Assembly (NCBI GenBank): GCA_038380435.1
Contig: JAWZYU010000694.1
Location: forward strand, 1-64,000
Direction of reading: 5' to 3'
DNA from: Ryuthela nishihirai
Taxonomy: Eukaryota; Arthropoda; Arachnida; Araneae; Heptathelidae
Length of the DNA stretch: 64,000 nt
Of the stretch, positions 12,969 through 25,651 are shown one piece after another. Position 1 is the first letter of the stretch. Each line of letters begins with the position of its first letter. A model generated the notes under the pieces. The model ran no database searches. It was given only the letters and a program-made list of their open reading frames with translations, and had not been told where the DNA came from. The position numbers were made by a program, and so were the translations under genes.

Positions 12969-14578
12969 GGGAACACCCGACAGTTGCCCGAGAGCACAAA
13001 CAACTACCTCCCCCGGGTCACGAGGCGGGAACTCGTGACAGGTGCCCGAGACCACAGGAGAAAAAAACTTCCCCGGGACAGGAGGCGGGAACACCCGACA
13101 GGTGCCGGAGAGCACAAAAAACTACCTCCCCCGGGTCGCGAGGCGGGAACTCGTGACAGGTGCCCGAGACCAGAGGAGAAAAAAACTCCCCCCGGGACAG
13201 GAGGCGGGAACACCCGACAGGTGCCCGAGAGCACAAAAAACTACCTCCCCCGGGTCACGAGGCGGGAACTCGTGGACAGGTGCCCGAGACCAGAGGAGAA
13301 AAAAACTCCCCCGGGACAGGAGGCGGGAACACCCGACAGGTGCCGGAGAGCACAAAAAACTACCTCCCCCGGGTCACGAGGCGGGAACTCGTGACAGGTG
13401 CCCGAGACCACAGGAGAAAAAAACTCCCCGGGACAGGAGGCGGGAACACCCGACAGGTGCCGGGAGAGCACAAAAAACTACCTCCCCCGGGTCGCGAGGC
13501 GGGAACTCGTGACAGGTGCCCGAGACCAGAGGAGAAAAAAACTCCCCCGGGACAGGAGGCGGGAACACCCGACAGGTGCCGGAGAGCACAAAAAACTACC
13601 TCCCCCGGGTCGCGAGGCGGGAACTCGTGACAGGTGCCCGAGACCAGAGGAGAAAAAAACTCCCCCGGGACAGGAGGCGGGAACACCCGACAGGTGCCGG
13701 AGAGCACAAAAAACTACCTCCCCCGGGTCGCGAGGCGGGAACTCGTGACAGGTGCCCGAGACCAGAGGAGAAAAAAACTCCCCCGGGACAGGAGGCGGGA
13801 ACACCCGACAGGTGCCCGAGAGCACAAAAAACTACCTCCCCCGGGTCGCGAGGCGGGAACTCGTGACAGGTGCCCGAGACCAGAGGAGAAAAAAACTCCC
13901 CCGGGACAGGAGGCGGGAACACCCGACAGGTGCCGGAGAGCACAAAAAACTACCTCCCCCGGGTCGCGAGGCGGGAACTCGTGACAGGTGCCCGAGACCA
14001 GAGGAGAAAAAAACTCCCCCGGGACAGGAGGCGGGAACACCCGACAGGTGCCGGAGAGCACAAAAAACTACCTCCCCCGGGTCGCGAGGCGGGAACTCGT
14101 GACAGGTGCCCGAGACCAGAGGAGAAAAAAACTCCCCCGGGACAGGAGGCGGGAACACCCGACAGGTGCCGGAGAGCACAAAAAACTACCTCCCCCGGGT
14201 CGCGAGGCGGGAACTCGTGACAGGTGCCCGAGACCAGAGGAGAAAAAAACTCCCCCGGGACAGGAGGCGGGAACACCCGACAGGTGCCGGAGAGCACAAA
14301 AAACTACGTCCCCCGGGTCGCGAGGCGGGAACTCGTGACAGGTGCCCGAGACCAGAGGAGAAAAAAACTCCCCCGGGACAGGAGGCGGGAACACCCGACA
14401 GGTGCCGGAGAGCACAAAAAACTACCTCCCCCGGGTCGCGAGGCGGGAACTCGTGACAGGTGCCCGAGACCACAGGAGAAAAAAAACTCCCCCGGGGCAG
14501 GAGGCGGGAACACCCGACAGGTGCCGGAGAGCACAAAAAACTACCTCCCCCCGGGTCGCGAGGCGGGAACTCGTGACA

Positions 14579-14704
14579 GGAACACATTCTTCAGGATTTG
14601 CTTCACAAAGCTGCACTGGGAGAGTTTCGTGTGCAGGAATTCGAATTCAAATCCAACCGTCTCTGATCTCCTATGGAGAATGTCTCTTAGGGCCACGAGT
14701 GTGC
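14579..14704 (+). repeat. Composite-monomer core 10
   Basis: Full length, thirteen ordinary units after core 9; mirror of core 3. Confidence 0.93.
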
Positions 14705-15488
14705 GGGAACACCCGACAGTTGCCCGAGAGCACAAACAACTACCTCCCCCGGGTCACGAGGCGGGAACTCGTGACAGGTGCCCGAGACCACAGGAGAAAA
14801 AAACTCCCCCGGGACAGGAGGCGGGAACACCCGACAGGTGCCGGAGAGCACAAAAAACTACCTCCCCCGGGTCGCGAGGCGGGAACTCGTGACAGGTGCC
14901 CGAGACCAGAGGAGAAAAAAACTCCCCCGGGACAGGAGGCGGGAACACCCGACAGGTGCCCGAGAGCACAAAAAACTGACCTCCCCCGGGTCGCGAGGCG
15001 GGAACTCGTGACAGGTGCCCGAGACCAGAGGAGAAAAAAAACTCCCCCGGGACAGGAGGCGGGGAACACCCGACAGGTGCCGGAGAGCACAAAAAACTAC
15101 CTCCCCCGGGTCGCGAGGCGGGAACTCGTGACAGGTGCCCGAGACCACAGGAGAAAAAAACTCCCCCGGGACAGGAGGCGGAACACCCGACAGGTGCCGG
15201 AGAGCACAAAAAACTACCTCCCCCGGGTCACGAGACGGGAACTCGTGACAGGTGCCCGAGACCAGAGGAGAAAAAAACTCCCCCGGGACAGGAGGCGGGA
15301 ACACCCGACAGGTGCCGGAGAGCACAAAAAACTACCTCCCCCGGGTCGCGAGGCGGGAACTCGTGACAGGTGCCCGAGACCACAGGAGAAAAAAACTCCC
15401 CCGGGGCAGGAGGCGGGAACACCCGACAGGTGCCGGAGAGCACAAAAAAACTACCTCCCCCGGGTCACGAGGCGGGGAACTCGTGACA

Positions 15489-15614
15489 GGAACACATTCT
15501 TCAGGATTTGCTTCACAAAGCTGCACTGGGAGAGTTTCGTGTGCAGGAATTCGAATTCAAATCCAACCGTCTCTGATCTCCTATGGAGAATGTCTCTTAG
15601 GGCCACGAGTGTGC
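15489..15614 (+). repeat. Composite-monomer core 11
   Basis: Six ordinary units after core 10; mirror of core 2. The flank upstream has an extra G (GGCGGGGAAC). Confidence 0.93.
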
Positions 15615-17223
15615 GGGAACACCCGACAGTTGCCCGAGAGCACAAACAACTACCTCCCCCGGGTCGCGAGGCGGGAACTCGTGACAGGTGCCCGAGACCA
15701 CAGGAGAAAAAAACTCCCCCAGGACAGGAGGCGGGAACACCCGACAGGTGCCCGAGAGCACAAAAAACTACCTCCCCCGGGGTCGCGAGGCGGGAACTCG
15801 TGACAGGTGCCCGAGACCAGAGGAGAAAAAAACTCCCCCGGGACAGGAGGCGGGAACACCCGACAGGTGCCGGAGAGCACAAAAAACTACCTCCCAACGG
15901 GTCGCGAGGCGGGAACTCGTGACAGGTGCCCGAGACCAGAGGAGAAAAAAACTCCCCCGGGACAGGAGGCGGGAACACCCGACAGGTGCCGGAGAGCACA
16001 AAAAACTACCTCCCCCGGGTCGCGAGGCGGGAACTCGTGACAGGTGCCCGAGACCAGAGGAGAAAAAAACTCCCCCGGGACAGGAGGCGGGAACACCCGA
16101 CAGGTGCCCGAGAGCACAAAAAACTACCTCCCCCGGGTCGCGAGGCGGGAACTCGTGACAGGTGCCCGAGACCAGAGGAGAAAAAAACTCCCCCGGGACA
16201 GGAGGCGGGAACACCCGACAGGTGCCGGAGAGCACAAAAAACTACCTCCCCCGGGTCGCGAGGCGGGAACTCGTGACAGGTGCCCGAGACCAGAGGAGAA
16301 AAAAACTCCCCCGGGACAGGAGGCGGGAACACCCGACAGGTGCCGGAGAGCACAAAAAACTACCTCCCCCGGGTCACGAGGCGGGAACTCGTGACAGGTG
16401 CCCGAGACCAGAGGAGAAAAAAACTCCCCCGGGACAGGAGGCGGGAACACCCGACAGGTGCCGGAGAGCACAAAAAACTACCTCCCCCGGGTCACGAGGC
16501 GGGAACTCGTGACAGGTGCCCGAGACCAGAGGAGAAAAAAAACTCCCCGGGACAGGAGGCGGGGAACACCCGACAGGTGCCGGAGAGCACAAAAAACTAC
16601 CTCCCCCGGGTCGCGAGGCGGGAACTCGTGACAGGTGCCCGAGACCAGAGGAGAAAAAAACTCCCCCGGGACAGGAGGCGGGAACACCCGACAGGTGCCC
16701 GAGAGCACAAAAAACTACCTCCCCCGGGTCGCGAGGCGGGAACTCGTGACAGGTGCCCGAGACCAGAGGAGAAAAAAACTCCCCGGGACAGGAGGCGGGA
16801 ACACCCGACAGGTGCCGGAGAGCACAAAAAACTACCTCCCCCGGGTCGCGAGGCGGGAACTCGTGACAGGTGCCCGAGACCACAGGAGAAAAAAACTCCC
16901 CCGGGACAGGAGGCGGGAACACCCGACAGGTGCCGGAGAGCACAAAAAAACTACCTCCCCCGGGTCACGAGACGGGAACTCGTGACAGGTGCCCGAGACC
17001 AGAGGAGAAAAAAACTCCCCCGGGACAGGAGGCGGGAACACCCGACAGGTGCCGGAGAGCACAAAAAACTACCTCCCCCGGGTCGCGAGGCGGGAACTCG
17101 TGACAGGTGCCCGAGACCACAGGAGAAAAAAACTCCCCCGGGGCAGGAGGCGGGAACACCCGACAGGTGCCGGAGAGCACAAAAAACTACCTCCCCCGGG
17201 TCACGAGGCGGGAACTCGTGACA

Positions 17224-17349
17224 GGAACACATTCTTCAGGATTTGCTTCACAAAGCTGCACTGGGAGAGTTTCGTGTGCAGGAATTCGAATTCAAATCCA
17301 ACCGTCTCTGATCTCCTATGGAGAATGTCTCTTAGGGCCACGAGTGTGC
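17224..17349 (+). repeat. Composite-monomer core 12
   Basis: Thirteen ordinary units after core 11; mirror of core 1. Last core with a mirror inside the window. Confidence 0.93.
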
Positions 17350-19080
17350 GGGAACACCCGACAGTTGCCCGAGAGCACAAACAACTACCTCCCCCGGGTC
17401 GCGAGGCGGGAACTCGTGACAGGTGCCCGAGACCACAGGAGAAAAAAACTCCCCCAGGACAGGAGGCTGGGAACACCCGACAGGTGCCCGAGAGCACAAA
17501 AAACTACCTCCCCCGGGGTCGCGAGGCGGGAACTCGTGACAGGTGCCCGAGACCAGAGGAGAAAAAAACTCCCCCGGGACAGGAGGCGGGAACACCCGAC
17601 AGGTGCCGGAGAGCACAAAAAACTACCTCCCACGGGTCGCGAGGCGGGAACTCGTGACAGGTGCCCGAGACCAGAGGAGAAAAAAACTCCCCCGGGACAG
17701 GAGGCGGGAACACCCGACAGGTGCCGGAGAGCACAAAAAACTACCTCCCCCGGGTCGCGAGGCGGGAACTCGTGACAGGTGCCCGAGACCAGAGGAGAAA
17801 AAAACTCCCCCGGGACAGGAGGCGGGAACACCCGACAGGTGCCCGAGAGCACAAAAAACTACCTCCCCCGGGTCGCGAGGCGGGAACTCGTGACAGGTGC
17901 CCGAGACCAGAGGAGAAAAAAACTCCCCCGGGACAGGAGGCGGGAACACCCGACAGGTGCCGGAGAGCACAAAAAACTACCTCCCCCGGGTCGCGAGGCG
18001 GGAACTCGTGACAGGTGCCCGAGACCAGAGGAGAAAAAAACTCCCCCGGGACAGGAGGCGGGAACACCCGACAGGTGCCGGAGAGCACAAAAAACTACCT
18101 CCCCCGGGTCACGAGGCGGGAACTCGTGACAGGTGCCCGAGACCAGAGGAGAAAAAAACTCCCCCGGGACAGGAGGCGGGAACACCCGACAGGTGCCGGA
18201 GAGCACAAAAAACTACCTCCCCCGGGTCACGAGGCGGGAACTCGTGACAGGTGCCCGAGACCAGAGGAGAAAAAAACTCCCCCGGGACAGGAGGCGGGGG
18301 AACACCCGACAGGTGCCGGAGAGCACAAAAACTACCTCCCCCGGGTCGCGAGGCGGGAACTCGTGACAGGTGCCCGAGACCAGAGGAGAAAAAAACTCCC
18401 CCGGGACAGGAGGCGGGAACACCCGACAGGTGCCGGAGATCACAAAAAACTACCTCCCCCGGGTCGCGAGGCGGGAACTCGTGACAGGTGCCCGAGACCA
18501 GAGGAGAAAAAAACTCCCCCGGGACAGGAGGCGGGAACACCCCGACAGGTGCCGGAGAGCACAAAAAACTACCTCCCCCGGGTCGCGAGGCGGGAACTCG
18601 TGACAGGTGCCCGAGACCAGAGGAGAAAAAAAACTCCCCCGGGTCAGGAGGCGGGAACACCCGACAGGTGCCGGAGAGCACAAAAAACTACCTCCCCCCG
18701 GGTCGCGAGGGGGGAACTCGTGACAGGTGCCCGAGACCAGAGAGGAAAAAAACTCCCCCGGGACAGGAGGCGGGAAACACCCGACAGGTGCCGGAGAGCA
18801 CAAAAAACTACCTCCCCCGGGTCGCGAGGCGGGAACTCGTGACAGGTGCCCGAGACCAGAGGAGAAAAAAACTCCCCCGGGACAGGAGGCGGGAACACCC
18901 GACAGGTGCCGGAGAGCACAAAAAACTACCTCCCCCGGGTCGCGAGGCAGGAACTCGTGACAGGTGCCCGAGACCACAGGAGAAAAAACTCCCCCGGGGC
19001 AGGAGGCGGGGAACACCCGACAGGTGCCCGAGAGCACAAAAAACTACCTCCCCCGGGTCGCGAGGCGGGAACTCGTGACA

Positions 19081-19206
19081 GGAACACATTCTTCAGGATT
19101 TGCTTCACAAAGCTGCACTGGGAGAGTTTCGTGTGCAGGAATTCGAATTCAAATCCAACCGTCTCTGATCTCCTATGGAGAATGTCTCTTAGGGCCACGA
19201 GTGTGC
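19081..19206 (+). repeat. Composite-monomer core 13
   Basis: Fourteen ordinary units after core 12. The 72-bp tail ends CTCGTCACAGG instead of CTCGTGACAGG near 19,272. Confidence 0.93.
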
Positions 19207-20703
19207 GGGAACACCCGACAGTTGCCCGAGAGCACAAACAACTACCTCCCCCGGGTCACGAGGCGGGAACTCGTCACAGGTGCCCGAGACCACAGGAGAA
19301 AAAAACTCCCCCGGGACAGGAGGCGGGAACACCCGACAGGTGCCGGAGAGCACAAAAAACTACCTCCCCCGGGTCGCGAGGCGGGAACTCGTGACAGGTG
19401 CCCGAGACCAGAGGAGAAAAAAACTCCCCCGGGACAGGAGGCGGGAACACCCGACAGGTGCCGGAGAGCACAAAAAACTACCTCCCCCGGGTCGCGAGGC
19501 GGGAACTCGTGACAGGTGCCCGAGACCAGAGGAGAAAAAAACTCCCCCGGGACAGGAGGCGGGAACACCCGACAGGTGCCGGAGAGCACAAAAAACTACC
19601 TCCCCCGGGTCACGAGGCGGGAACTCGTGACAGGTGCCCGAGACCACAGGAGAAAAAAAACTCCCCGGGACAGGAGGCGGGAACACCCGACAGGTGCCGG
19701 AGAGCACAAAAAACTACCTCCCCCGGGTCGCGAGGCGGGAACTCGTGACAGGTGCCCGAGACCAGAGGAGAAAAAAACTCCCCCGGGACAGGAGGCGGGA
19801 ACACCCGACAGGTGCCGGAGAGCACAAAAAACTACCTCCCCCGGGTCGCGAGGCGGGAACTCGTGACAGGTGCCCGAGACCAGAGGAGAAAAAAACTCCC
19901 CCGGGACAGGAGGCGGGGAACACCCGACAGGTGCCGGAGAGCACAAAAAACTACCTCCCCCGGGTCGCGAGGCGGGAACTCGTGACAGGTGCCCGAGACC
20001 AGAGGAGAAAAAAAACTCCCCCGGGACAGGAGGCGGGAACACCCGACAGGTGCCCGAGAGCACAAAAAACTACCTCCCCCGGGTCGCGAGGCGGGAACTC
20101 GTGACAGGTGCCCGAGACCAGAGGAGAAAAAAACTCCCCCGGGACAGGAGGCAGGAAACACCGACAGGTGCCGGAGAGCACAAAAAACTACCTCCCCCGG
20201 GTCGCGAGGCGGGAACTCGTGACAGGTGCCCGAGACCAGAGGAGAAAAAAACTCCCCCGGGACAGGAGGCGGGGAACACCCGACAGGTGCCGGAGAGCAC
20301 AAAAAACTACCTCCCCCGGGTCGCGAGGCGGGAACTCGTGACAGGTGCCCGAGACCAGAGGAGAAAAAAACTCCCCCGGGACAGGAGGAGGGAACACCCG
20401 ACAGGTGCCGGAGAGCACAAAAAACTACCTCCCCCGGGTCGCGAGGCGGGAACTCGTGACAGGTGCCCGAGACCAGAGGAGAAAAAAACTCCCCCGGGAC
20501 AGGAGGCGGGAACACCCGACAGGTGCCGGAGAGCACAAAAAACTACCTCCCCCGGGTCGCGAGGCGGGAACTCGTGACAGGTGCCCGAGACCAGAGGAGA
20601 AAAAAACTCCCCCGGGACAGGAGGCGGGAACACCCGACAGGTGCCGGAGAGCACAAAAAACTACCTCCCCCGGGTCGCGAGGCGGGAACTCGTGACAGGT
20701 GCC

Positions 20704-20755
20704 CGAGACCAGAGGAGAAAAAAACTCCCCCGAGGAGAAAAAAACTCCCCGGGAC
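20704..20755 (+). repeat. Short internal duplication within one monomer
   Basis: The purine tract with its A-run and C-run (GAGGAGAAAAAAACTCCCC) is present twice in direct succession, lengthening this monomer by about 21 bp. It is the only visible duplication of this type in the forward array, and fits replication slippage between C-rich blocks or a local sequencing error. Confidence 0.8.
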
Positions 20756-21426
20756 AGGAGGCAGGGAACACCCGACAGGTGCCGGAGAGCACAAAAAACT
20801 ACCTCCCCCGGGTCGCGAGGCGGGAACTCGTGACAGGTGCCCGAGACCAGAGGAGAAAAAAACTCCCCCGGGACAGGAGGCGGGAACACCCGACAGGTGC
20901 CGGAGAGCACAAAAAATTACCTCCCCCGGGTCGCGAGGCGGGAACTCGTGACAGGTGCCCGAGACCAGAGGAGAAAAAAACTCCCCCGGGACAGGAGGCG
21001 GGAACACCCGACAGGTGCCGGAGAGCACAAAAAACTACCTCCCCCGGGTCGCGAGGCGGGAACTCGTGACAGGTGCCCGAGACCAGAGGAGAAAAAAACT
21101 CCCCCGGGACAGGAGGCGGGAACACCCGACAGGTGCCGGAGAGCACAAAAATCTACCTCCCCCGGGGTCGCGAGGCGGGAACTCGTGACAGGTGCCCGAG
21201 ACCAGAGGAGAAAAAAACTCCCCCGGGACAGGAGGCGGGAACACCCGACAGGTGCCGGAGAGCACAAAAAACTACCTCCCCCGGGTCGCGAGGCGGGAAC
21301 TCGTGACAGGTGCCCGAGACCACAGGAGAAAAAAACTCCCCCGGGGCAGGAGGCGGGAACACCCGACAGGTGCCCGAGAGCACAAAAAACTACCTCCCCC
21401 GGGTCGCGAGGCGGGAACTCGTGACA

Positions 21427-21552
21427 GGAACACATTCTTCAGGATTTGCTTCACAAAGCTGCACTGGGAGAGTTTCGTGTGCAGGAATTCGAAGTCAAAT
21501 CCAACCGTCTCTGATCTCCTATGGAGAATGTCTCTTAGGGCCACGAGTGTGC
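21427..21552 (+). repeat. Composite-monomer core 14
   Basis: Eighteen ordinary units after core 13. It has GAATTCGAAGTC (G near 21,494), which breaks the second EcoRI-type half of the central palindrome. Confidence 0.93.
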
Positions 21553-23040
21553 GGGAACACCCGACAGTTGCCCGAGAGCACAAACAACTACCTCCCCCGG
21601 GTCACGAGGCGGGAACTCGTGACAGGTGCCCGAGACCACAGGAGAAAAAAACTCCCCGAGACAGGAGGCGGGAACACCCGACAGGTGCCGGAGAGCACAA
21701 AAAACTACCTCCCCCGGGTCGCGAGGCGGGAACTCGTGACAGGTGCCCGAGACCAGAGGAGAAAAAAACTCCCCCGGGACAGGAGGCGGGAACACCCGAC
21801 AGGTGCCCGAGAGCACAAAAAACTACCTCCCCCGGGTCACGAGGCGGGAACTCGTGACAGGTGCCCGAGACCAGAGGAGAAAAAAACTCCCCCGGGACAG
21901 GAGGCGGGGAACACCCGACAGGTGCCGGAGATCACAAAAAACTACCTCCCCCGGGTCACGAGGCGGGAACTCGTGACAGGTGCCCGAGACCACAGGAGAA
22001 AAAAACTCCCCGGGACAGGAGGCGGGAACACCCGACAGGTGCCGGAGAGCACAAAAAACTACCTCCCCCGGGTCGCGAGGCGGGAACTCGTGACAGGTGC
22101 CCGAGACCAGAGGAGAAAAAAACTCCCCCGGGACAGGAGGCGGGAACACCCGACAGGTGCCGGAGAGCACAAAAAACTACCTCCCCCGGGTCGCGAGGCG
22201 GGAACTCGTGACAGGTGCCCGAGACCAGAGGAGAAAAAAACTCCCCCGGGACAGGAGGCGGGAACACCCGACAGGTGCCGGAGAGCACAAAAAACTACCT
22301 CCCCCGGGTCGCGAGGCGGGAACTCGTGACAGGTGCCCGAGACCAGAGGAGAAAAAAACTCCCCCGGGACAGGAGGCGGGAACACCCGACAGGTGCCCGA
22401 GAGCACAAAAAACTACCTCCCCCGGGTCGCGAGGCGGGAACTCGTGACAGGTGCCCGAGACCAGAGGAGAAAAAAACTCCCCCGGGACAGGAGGCGGGAA
22501 CACCCGACAGGTGCCGGAGAGCACAAAAAACTACCTCCCCCGGGTCGCGAGGCGGGAACTCGTGACAGGTGCCCGAGACCAGAGGAGAAAAAAACTCCCC
22601 CGGGACAGGAGGCGGGAACACCCGACAGGTGCCGGAGAGCACAAAAAACTACCTCCCCCGGGTCGCGAGGCGGGAACTCGTGACAGGTGCCCGAGACCAG
22701 AGGAGAAAAAAACTCCCCCGGGACAGGAGGCGGGAACACCCGACAGGTGCCGGAGAGCACAAAAAAACTACCTCCCCCGGGTCGCGAGGCGGGAACTCGT
22801 GACAGGTGCCCGAGACCAGAGGAGAAAAAAACTCCCCCGGGACAGGAGGCGGGAACACCCGACAGGTGCCGGAGAGCACAAAAAACTACCTCCCCCGGGT
22901 CGCGAGGCGGGAACTCGTGACAGGTGCCCGAGACCACAGGAGAAAAAAACTCCCCCGGGGCAGGAGGCGGGAACACCCGACAGGTGCCGGAGAGCACAAA
23001 AAACTACCTCCCCCGGGTCGCGAGGCGGGAACTCGTGACA

Positions 23041-23166
23041 GGAACACATTCTTCAGGATTTGCTTCACAAAGCTGCACTGGGAGAGTTTCGTGTGCAGGA
23101 ATTCGAATTCAAATCCAACCGTCTCTGATCTCCTATGGAGAATGTCTCTTAGGGCCACGAGTGTGC
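23041..23166 (+). repeat. Composite-monomer core 15
   Basis: Twelve ordinary units after core 14; standard core with the ACAAACAAC tail type. Confidence 0.93.
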
Positions 23167-23945
23167 GGGAACACCCGACAGTTGCCCGAGAGCACAAACA
23201 ACTACCTCCCCCGGGTCACGAGGCGGGAACTCGTGACAGGTGCCCGAGACCACAGGAGAAAAAAACTCCCCCGGGACAGGAGGCGGGAACACCCGACAGG
23301 TGCCGGAGAGCACAAAAAACTACCTCCCCCGGGTCGCGAGGCGGGAACTCGTGACAGGTGCCCGAGACCAGAGGAGAAAAAAACTCCCCCGGGACAGGAG
23401 GCGGGAACACCCGACAGGTGCCCGAGAGCACAAAAAACTACCTCCCCCGGGTCGCGAGGCGGGAACTCGTGACAGGTGCCCGAGACCAGAGGAGAAAAAA
23501 ACTCCCCCGGGACAGGAGGCGGGAACACCCGACACGTGCCGGAGAGCACAAAAAACTACCTCCCCCGGGTCGCGAGGCGGGAACTCGTGACAGGTGCCCG
23601 AGACCACAGGAGAAAAAAACTCCCCCGGGACAGGAGGCGGGAACACCCGACAGGTGCCGGAGAGCACAAAAAACTACCTCCCCCGGGTCACGAGGCGGGA
23701 ACTCGTGACAGGTGCCCGAGACCAGAGGAGAAAAAAACTCCCCCGGGACAGGAGGCGGGAACACCCGACAGGTGCCGGAGAGCACAAAAACTACCTCCCC
23801 CGGGTCGCGAGGCGGGAACTCGTGACAGGTGCCCGAGACCACAGGAGAAAAAAACTCCCCCGGGGCAGGAGGCGGGAACACCCGACAGGTGCCGGAGAGC
23901 ACAAAAAACTACCTCCCCCGGGTCACGAGGCGGGAACTCGTGACA

Positions 23946-24071
23946 GGAACACATTCTTCAGGATTTGCTTCACAAAGCTGCACTGGGAGAGTTTCGTGTG
24001 CAGGAATTCGAATTCAAATCCAACCGTCTCTGATCTCCTATGGAGAATGTCTCTTAGGGCCACGAGTGTGC
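23946..24071 (+). repeat. Composite-monomer core 16
   Basis: Six ordinary units after core 15. The tail has ACAAAAAAC rather than ACAAACAAC and lacks one C near 24,080. Confidence 0.93.
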
Positions 24072-25203
24072 GGGAACACCGACAGTTGCCCGAGAGCACA
24101 AAAAACTACCTCCCCCGGGTCGCGAGGCGGGAACTCGTGACAGGTGCCCGAGACCACAGGAGAAAAAAACTCCCCCGGGACAGGAGGCTGGGAACACCCG
24201 ACAGGTGCCGGAGAGCACAAAAAACTACCTCCCCCGGGTCGCGAGGCGGGAACTCGTGACAGGTGCCCGAGACCAGAGGAGAAAAAAACTCCCCCGGGAC
24301 AGGAGGCGGGAACACCCGACAGGTGCCGGAGAGCACAAAAAACTACCTCCCCCGGGTCGCGAGGCGGGAACTCGTGACAGGTGCCCGAGACCAGAGGAGA
24401 AAAAAACTCCCCCGGGACAGGAGGCGGGAACACCCGACAGGTGCCCGAGAGCACAAAAAACTACCTCCCCCGGGTCGCGAGGCGGGAACTCGTGACAGGT
24501 GCCCGAGACCAGAGGAGAAAAAAACTCCCCCGGGACAGGAGGCGGGAAACACCCGACAGGTGCCGGAGAGCACAAAAAACTACCTCCCCCGGGTCGCGAG
24601 GCGGGAACTCGTGACAGGTGCCCGAGACCAGAGGAGAAAAAAACTCCCCCGGGACAGGAGGCGGGAACACCCGACAGGTGCCGGAGAGCACAAAAAACTA
24701 CCTCCCCCGGGTCGCGAGGCGGGAACTCGTGACAGGTGCCCGAGACCAGAGGAGAAAAAAACTCCCCCGGGACAGGAGGCGGGAACACCCGACAGGTGCC
24801 GGAGAGCACAAAAAACTACCTCCCCCGGGTCCGCGAGGCGGGAACTCGTGACAGGTGCCCGAGACCAGAGGAGAAAAAAACTCCCCCGGGACAGGAGGCG
24901 GGAACACCCGACAGGTGCCGGAGAGCACAAAAAACTACCTCCCCCGGGTCGCGAGGCGGGAACTCGTGACAGGTGCCCGAGACCAGAGGAGAAAAAAACT
25001 CCCCCGGGACAGGAGGCGGGAACACCCGACAGGTGCCGGAGAGCACAAAAAACTACCTCCCCGGGTCGCGAGGCGGGAACTCGTGACAGGTGCCCGAGAC
25101 CAGAGGAGAAAAAAAACTCCCCCGGGACAGGAGGCGGGAACACCCGACAGGTGCCGGAGAGCACAAAAAACTACCTCCCCGGGTCGCGAGGCGGGAACTC
25201 GTG

Positions 25204-25252
25204 ACAGGTGCCCGAGACCAGAGGAACCGTAACAGGTGCCCGAGACCAGAGG
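25204..25252. other. Scarred inversion junction, forward to reverse
   Basis: A 21-bp piece starting ACAGGTGCCCGAG occurs at 25,204-25,224 and again at 25,232-25,252. The two copies are separated by seven bases (AACCGTA) that do not fit either flanking monomer exactly. The second copy then joins reverse-strand array at AGAGG/TAG, sharing about 4 bp (GAGG) of microhomology. A direct duplication plus a short filler beside a strand switch is typical of template switching or end-joining repair. A misjoin in the assembly would look similar. Confidence 0.85.
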
Positions 25253-25525
25253 TAGTTTTTTGTGCTCTCCGGCACCTGTCGGGTGTTCCCGCCTCCTGTC
25301 CCGGGGGAGTTTTTTCTCCTCTGGTCTCGGGCACCTGTCACGAGTTCCCGCCTCGCGACCCGGGGGAGGTAGTTTTTTGTGCTCTCCGGCACCTGTCGGG
25401 TGTTCCCGCCTCCTGTCCCGGGGGAGTTTTTTTCTCCTGTGGTCTCGGGCACCTGTCACGAGTTCCCGCCTCGCGACCGGGGGGAGGTAGTTTTTTGTGC
25501 TCTCGGGCAACTGTCGGGTGTTCCC

Positions 25526-25651
25526 GCACACTCGTGGCCCTAAGAGACATTCTCCATAGGAGATCAGAGACGGTTGGATTTGAATTCGAATTCCTGCACA
25601 CGAAACTCTCCCAGTGCAGCTTTGTGAAGCAAATCCTGAAGAATGTGTTCC
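25526..25651 (-). repeat. Composite-monomer core 17
   Basis: In the inverted island. The tail is of the ACAAAAAAC type, like cores 28 and 30. Confidence 0.93.

Larger units (their letters stand above)
1..17945. repeat. Giant inverted repeat (palindrome), axis near 8,970
   Basis: The order of composite monomers on the left (cores at 596, 2330, 3234, 4970, 6701, 8551) is mirrored on the right (cores ending at 17349, 15614, 14704, 12968, 11239, 9388). Mirrored coordinates always sum to about 17,940. Rare substitutions are mirrored as well: 8627 with 9313, 8757 with 9183, 8783 with 9157, 489 with 17456, and 320 with 17632. Orientation switching alone would not give this, so the arms are copies of one another. 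The left arm reaches position 1, so the full length is unknown. One-base indels are mostly private to one arm. It may be a real inverted duplication or a fold-back read artefact. Confidence 0.93.
8996..25224 (+). repeat. 118-bp satellite array, forward orientation
   Basis: Forward 118-bp monomers with ten composite monomers (cores 9,263 to 24,071), separated by 14, 13, 13, 6, 13, 14, 18, 12 and 6 ordinary units. The part up to about 17,945 is the right palindrome arm; the rest has no mirror inside the window. One-base indels remain frequent, for example an extra G at 9,026-9,028, three bases missing at 12,199, GGCTGGG at 17,466 and an extra C at 24,832. Most monomers carry TCGCGA. I found no gene or interspersed transposable element. 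Confidence 0.95.

Noticed and set aside
14342..15922. 526-codon open frame
   Set aside because: It exists only because private indels in the right palindrome arm keep shifting the frame. The translation is the same low-complexity repeat in all three frames, and the mirrored left arm has no equivalent.
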